In this document: one piece after another, positions 58,268 to 64,000 of the stretch
Numbering within the stretch: the stretch's first letter is position 1
Layout of the letters: each line of letters opens with the position of its first letter
Origin: Pyrus communis
Lineage: Eukaryota; Streptophyta; Magnoliopsida; Rosales; Rosaceae
Assembly: GCF_963583255.1 (NCBI RefSeq)
Contig: NC_084807.1
Location: 5,994,872 to 6,058,871, forward strand
Length of the DNA: 64,000 nucleotides
Reading direction: 5' to 3'
Made by a program: the position numbers and the translations under genes
The notes under the pieces: generated by a model
Seen by the model: the letters and a program-made list of their open reading frames with translations, nothing else
What the model was told of the DNA's origin: nothing
The model's database searches: none

Positions 58268-61200
58268 TTAGGGGTAGTAGCGCTTCAAAAATCTGCCGTT
58301 GATGGGGCCGATCTTCAACCCGTCTTCTGCCGTGATTAAGTAGACGCCATTGGTGTAAATCTCTTGTATTACGTAGGGTCCATCCCATTTTGATGTGAAC
58401 TTGCTTTTTGTCTTATGGGTTGTAATGATAGGCCTACGCAATGCCAGCACGAGATCTCCGGCTTGGAAAGACCTTGGGCGGACTTTCTTGTTGAATGCCT
58501 TGGCTAACCGTGCTTGGTAGCATTCCAAGTGTTGTTGAGCTTCGAGCCTTCTCTCATCCAGCGCTTCCAACTCCTGAAGGCGCAACTTTGCATTTTCTTC
58601 ATCAGTCAAGCCTTCTTGTATAGCCATCCTTAGTGAGGGGATTTGACTTTCAAGCGGTAGAACAGCTTCTACGCCATATACGAGAGAATAAGGTGTAGCT
58701 TGGGTAGGAGTCCTATGTGTAGTCCTATATGCCCAAAGTGCTTCACTTATTCTTTCATGCCAGTCTCTCTTTGTTCGGCCGATTACCTTTTTCAGGAGGT
58801 TGCACAGCGTCTTGTTGAATGCTTCTGCGAGGCCGTTGGCCGGAGCATGATACATGGAAGACTTGTGCTGCTTGAACTTGTATTTGTCGCAAAGCTCGTC
58901 CACGAGTCGGTTGGAAAACTGCTTTCCATTGTCCGTGATAATGTAGCGAGGCACCCCATATCGGTGGATGATATGCTCCTTGATGAAACGAACAACAGTT
59001 TCCTTTTTTACTTCCCTTAAAGGTATGGCTTCAGCCCACTTGGAGAACTAATCTGTTGCAGCTAGGATGTAAGCTTCCCCTGCAGATGACTTTGGCGTAA
59101 TTGGTCCTACAACGTCCAATCCCCATGCGTCGAACGGCCATGAAGCAACTGTAGGGTGTAATGGTTCAGGCGGTTGATGTATGAAGTTGGCGTGGAATTG
59201 GTAGGCTTGGCACCTTTTGGCGTGTTCCAGGCAGTCCTTCACCATGCTCGGCCAGTAGTAACCCATTCTTTTAAGCTGGAAATGTAGCTTTGGTCCAGAT
59301 TGATGTGCCCCACACATACCTGAATGTGCTTCTTCCATGGCTTGATTAACTTCTTCCTCACCTAGGCATCTCAGGAGCAGTCCTTCAAAAGAGCGTCGGT
59401 AAAGTGTTCCTTTGTAGTAAAGGAAGCGAGGTGCTCGTCGACGTATTTCGGAACGGTGTCTAAGATCATCTGGAAGCTTTCCGTGCTCTAAGTAGTCGAT
59501 CAGCGGCTGTCTCCACTCTTCAGCATCGACTGGAAGTACTGAGATGACATTTGTATCATCTAGTGACATTTCATTAACGAGAGGAATCACCCATCTTTGG
59601 CAAACTGGCACGTCTGCAACTTCATCTTTTCCTAGTGTCATACTTGAGGCTAGATTGGCGAGAGCGTCTGCCATTTGATTTTCCTTTCTTGGCACATGTT
59701 CTAGTGTCACAGCTTCGAACCTTTGTAGCAGTTGGGTCGCTAACCGGAAGTATGGGACGAGATCATCTTTCCTCACCTCATATTCAGTTAAGAGTTGATT
59801 GATTATGAGCTTGGAATCGCCATATACCTCAAGAGCTGTGATTTCCATGTTGATCGCCATTTGGAGCCCGATGATCAATGCTTGGTACTCAGCAACATTG
59901 TTGGAGCATAGCTCATTCAATTGGAAGGAGTAAGGTAGTATGTGCCTTTGTGGTGACATGAATACTACTCCTGCCCCTGCTCCGTCTGCTCGTGCGGATC
60001 CGTCGAAGAATATCGTCCATGTCGGGAAGATGTCGATGTAGAACACCTCCTCGTCAGGCAAGTCATCTGAGATTTTCCAATCAGCCGGGATTGGATGATC
60101 GGCAAGGAAGTCTGCTAGCGCTTGTCCCTTGACGGCTTTAGCTGGGACGTAGATGATCTCATATTGATTAAGAAGCAAAGCCCATTTAGCGAGTCGCCCT
60201 GTCAAGACTGGCTTAGTCATAACGTATTTGACAGGGTCGGCTTTAGCAACCAAGTGGATGGTGTAAGCATGCATGTAATGTCTGAGTTTCTGAATGGCAA
60301 ACACCAAAGCGAGGCACATCTTTTCTATTGGGGAATAGTTCAACTCAGCGCCGGTGAGAGTTCGACTGAGGTAGTATAGTGCTCCTTCTCTTTGGGATTC
60401 ATTCTCTTGCGCCAAGAGTGCTCCGATTGAACATTCCTGAGCAGCAATATACAATATGAGTGGTTTCCCGGGCACAGGTGCCCTCAGGACAGGTGGACTT
60501 GACAAATATTTCTTTATGCTTTCAAAAGCATTATGGCATGCTTTGTCCCATACGAATGGAACATCTTTCTTCATAAGGCGACTAAACGGTTGACAACGCC
60601 CTGCGAGGTTAGAGATGAAGCGTCTGATGAAGGCTAGCCGTCCTTGTAGACTTTTCAACTCGTGCAGGTTTCTTGGCTCGGGCATGCTTTGAATGGCCTT
60701 GATCTTTGATTGGTCTACTTCAATACCACGGTGCTTGACGATGAAGCCGAGGAATTTTCCAGAGGTGACGCCAAACGCACACTTTAACGGGTTCATCTTG
60801 AGGTTGTATTTTCGCAGCCTTTCGAACACTATTCGCAGATCCTTCAAGTGTTCTGATCTTTTCTTCGTCTTAACCACCACATCATCTACGTAACATTCTA
60901 CATTTTTGTGTAGCATGTCATTGAAGATTTTCTGCATTGCGCGTTGATACGTAGCTCCAGCGTTCTTTAGACCAAAGGGCATTACCTTGTAGCAGTAGAT
61001 ACCTTTTGGAGTACGAAAGGCTGTTAGTTCCTCGTCTTCGAGGGCCATGCGAATTTGATTGTACCCAGAAGAGCCATCCATGAATGATAATGCCTCATGG
61101 CCAGTGGTTGCATCCACCATGATTTCAATAATTGGCAAGGGGAAGTCATCCTTTGGGCAAGCATCGTTGAGGTCCCGGAAGTCTACGCAAACACGTATTT

Positions 61201-64000
61201 GTCCTGATTTTTTAAGGACAATGACGATGTTGGAGATCCACTTGGGGTATTGCACTTCTCGAATAAAGCCTGCTTCGATTAGCTTGTCGATCTCGACCTC
61301 GATTTGTGGGATAAGCTCAGATCGATAGCGTCTTTGAGTTTGCTTTATCGGCCGTGTTCCAGGCCTGACCGCAAGATGATGAACAGCGATGATAGGGTCC
61401 AGGCCGGGCATTTCTTTGTAGGTCCAGGCAAAGACGTCTTTGTACTCTAACAACAACTGATAATACTCCTCTATCTCATATGTACTTAATAATGCACTTA
61501 CGAAGATAGGTTTTGGTTCCTTGCTTGTACCTAAGTTGAGTTCCTTGAGATCATCGATTGTGGCTTGCCCCCCATCTTCGAGCTGTGGTGGTGCAGCAGT
61601 GACATCTTCCTCGGGGATTTCGTCTTCTTTACCTTCTTGAACCGTGACGTGGAAAACATCTTGGATCTCCTCTTCGGTGCTGCTTTCTCGAGCTTGTCGG
61701 CATAAGGATTGTCTGGTGTTCTGGGAGAGGCGTTCCTCGCAATCTTCATAGGAAGGAGCCTTGACCGGGTAATTGAAGAAGTCTTCTGGGAAGAGGTCGC
61801 ACATTGTGATGGGGATGGACGATCTTTGTGTCGAAATTTCATTATCTCCAACACTTTCACATTGTTCTGGAGGTTGACAGGAGCTGCTTTGCCCCCTTTC
61901 CAATTGGTGAACTTGTGGACAAGATGGTTGCTGCTTGTCCAATTTCTTCGAAGCGATCTTCGAAATGCATTCCTCACAATCTTCATAACAAGGAGCCTTG
62001 ATCGAGAAATTGAAGACGTCTTCGAGGAAGAAAAGATCCCGCATGAACGATCTTTGTGTTGTAATTTCATCATCCTCAACATTTTCATGTAGCTTTGAAG
62101 GTTGACGGTAGCTGCTTTGCCCCCTTTCCGATTGGTGAACTTGTGGACAAGACATATGTTTCTCGTGCAGCTTCTTCGGAGTGACATGAATCCATCCTTC
62201 ATCTTCACTTGACTTGACTGACATGGTTTTGGAGCATGCCCCCAGCGGTTGAGGTGAAGACTTTGAGTCGAAAGAGCCAGAAGTGACATCTTTCTTAGGG
62301 ATTTCATCTTCAGTGCCGTTCTCTTGGGTTTGTTGGCATGAAGATTTGCCAGTGTGGACGATGATGCGCCTCCTTACCTTCAATGGTCCTTTTGTGTCAA
62401 CCTCTAGGATTGCTTGGCGCTTCATCCTTGAAGGAATCAAGCTTCGAACGTCGTCTTTTCCTCCTAACCCATCGAGCTTTTCTCCCTTTGGTGTTGTCTT
62501 CCTCTTTCCAAAAGGCTTCTCATTATCTTCAAATCTTTCTGAAGCTGATCGTTGCAGAGGAGAGATAACTGTGTTGCTTTGTTTCTTAAGCTTTAACAAC
62601 CTTTCAAAAACAGAGCTTTGGGATGTCGGCGCTTTAAGCCTCTTGAAGACAGAGGTTCGGTCTTGACCACCAATGCGATTAAACACTGAAGTTCTGGAGC
62701 TTGACTGGCTCATCCTATCGAAGACCGACGTCCGATGGGAGGGTTTAGGCTCTTCTTGGTCTTGTTCAATGCTCATGCTAACATATTGAGTGCTAGTGTT
62801 TTTCGCTTGGCTTGAAATCATCACAGGTGCATTTGGTGTGAAACCAAGTCCGGCTTTGTTGTTGTCAACTCCGTAACCATGCTCCTTCAACTTCTTTTGA
62901 GTTTTGGTGAGGTTACGTTCTTCGTCATTGACAGTGTTTGAAACCTTCTTTCCAGCCACCGCAGAAGAAGCGAAGTCGTACCCGGCCTTTGACATGAGTT
63001 TGTAGGCGTTAGGGTCGAAACCTTCATCGGTCCTCTTGGTTGGAAGAAAGCTTGATTCCACCTTCTTTGGTAGAGCTTTTATGAAGCCTTGTGGTAGTCT
63101 TGCGACCTTAGCACCCCCGAGCTGTGTCAAAGGCAAAACTGCATTTGTCTTGAGCAAGTTCACATTATCCGTGTGCCACTGTGTATCGGCTTTTCTAGTT
63201 TCGAATGGAGATTGACCATTCTTTCTTCTTGACATTGGGATATACCGGAATATGGGTGCGTTCGGTCCTTCTGACGGCATCCTACTCCCTTTGGTTGTTG
63301 CAGGTTTAGCAAGCTCGTCATCGTCTTTGCTTGAAGATGGCACGGCCTGCTCTTTTTGCTTTTTAGGCATGGCTTGCCACTCCTGCTTTTTAGGTGCTGC
63401 TCTGCCCGTGGATTTGATCTCTTCCGGAAGGGCTTCGGGTACCGTCTCTTCATCCATGTAGAACTTGGCATCTGCAAAGTGTGATTCGGCTTCGGTGAAT
63501 GGCTTGGTATCACCTTGGATCACCTTCACTCCTTCTCGGTAAAATTTTAGGCATTGGTGAAGGGTGGACGGCACTACCCCATTTGCGTGGATCCAAGGTC
63601 TTCCTAAGAGCAAGCTATAGGAAGTTCTTGCATCAATTACGTGGAATATCGTGCTTGATTTGAGCTCACCCATGGTCATCTCTACTCGGATCATGCCTAT
63701 CGCCCTTTGTCCTCCTTGGTTAAAACCCTGGATCAGCAGACGGCTCAGGGATAGTTCATTCACCTTGATGCCGATTATGGTCATTGTTGATTTTGGCATG
63801 ATGTTTATGGCCGACCCACCATCCACAAGCATGCGGTTGACTTTGTATTCCTTTATGTACCCGGAGACGAAGAGGGGACGGTTGTGAGGCTTTGATCCCA
63901 ACAGTAGGTCTTCGTCAGTGAAGTTAATTACGTCATGGGTGGCACAACATGTGGCACATTCATGTGGCTGAAGCTTCGAGCCTTCGTCGTTACTTTCTTG
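58268..64000 (-). CDS. Ty3/gypsy polyprotein: protease-RT-RNase H-integrase (one stop; partial)
   Basis: The frame enters from beyond 64000 and ends at TAA 58268-58270. Order: aspartic protease (MLVDGGSAINIMP, about 63820), a long charged linker with repeated HRTSVFDRM or QDRTSVFKRL-type units (62750-62570), RT with CYVDDVVVKTKK (about 60890), RNase H FFDGSARADGAGAGVVF (about 60000), and integrase with GLDVVGPI, IITDNGKQF and NGLAEAFNK. A stop codon at 59048-59050 falls between the first and second acidic residues of the integrase core; the frame is otherwise open. The zinc finger reads KRCQAYQF, where a second cysteine is expected, so that site is also damaged. No chromodomain follows. The element therefore cannot make full integrase as it stands. 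Confidence 0.92.

Larger units (their letters stand above)
49962..64000 (-). mobile_element. Ty3/gypsy (Tat-like) retrotransposon with antisense genes
   Basis: Reading leftwards: a protease-RT-RNase H-integrase frame (64000-58268, running past the window), a 3' region with two genes on the opposite strand (57980-54972 and 53391-52759), repeats, a polypurine tract (50948-50935) and an LTR (50934-49962). The domain order and the integrase ending PINGRFLKRYYP without a chromodomain point to the Tat group. Gag and the 5' LTR lie outside the window. Extra antisense frames between pol and the 3' LTR are known in some Tat-group elements. Confidence 0.88.

Noticed and set aside
59048..63901. Reading 59048-63901 as a complete protein
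   Set aside because: Its upstream end is only a TTG in a frame that continues to the window edge, and its downstream end is an internal stop; the same frame goes on to 58268.

Overview
Plant nuclear DNA from a repeat-rich dicot. Genes have short exons with GT-AG introns, spacers are AT-rich, and tRNA-derived SINEs, MITEs, LTR retrotransposons and Pack-type transposons are abundant. The mix of small repeats and the gene sequences recall Rosaceae, probably the apple/pear group. That assignment is inference from memory, not a search. No bacterial features, tRNA/rRNA genes or CRISPR were seen.

Layout. 1-3.04 kb: 5' part of a Ty1/copia element on the minus strand, with LTR, primer site and a fused gag-RT frame that lacks protease and integrase. 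It is inserted in a LINE RNase H remnant (3.04-3.34 kb). 8.43-9.72 kb: an intact intronless U-box E3 ligase. 12.0-16.0 kb: a decayed hAT transposon. 16.32-22.57 kb (minus): a complete 14-exon CHY1-type 3-hydroxyisobutyryl-CoA hydrolase ending in a peroxisomal AKL signal. 24.41-27.55 kb (plus): a complete 5-exon allantoin synthase (TTL) with an internal PTS2. These two peroxisomal genes are head to head. 28.62-32.18 kb: a Mutator-like element with long TIRs and a 9-bp target duplication, whose transposase lost its DDE core. 34.33-35.03 kb: a two-exon LEA_1 gene. 36.98-37.45 kb: a short type I MADS-box gene. Between them lie several MITEs and SINEs, one SINE carrying a nested insertion.

39.7-40.4 kb: a copia gag remnant. 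43.24-48.31 kb: a Pack-CACTA-like element holding exons copied from a PMP22/Mpv17-family gene and from a BSK-type kinase gene, plus the tail of a TNP-like transposon protein. A 1.2-kb hAT element with a perfect 8-bp target duplication is nested in it. 49.96-64.0 kb: a large Ty3/gypsy (Tat-like) element on the minus strand. It has protease-RT-RNase H-integrase, then two genes on the opposite strand (a plant-mobile-domain protein and a coiled-coil protein), a polypurine tract and an LTR. That LTR is also followed by a primer-binding-like site, suggesting a tandem element sharing one LTR.

Probable functional host genes: the U-box ligase, CHY1, TTL, LEA_1 and the MADS gene. Most of the rest is mobile DNA. 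The strongest leads are the antisense plant-mobile-domain gene in the gypsy element, the two-gene Pack-CACTA, the in-frame domain losses in the copia and Mutator elements, and splice-site peculiarities in CHY1 and TTL.
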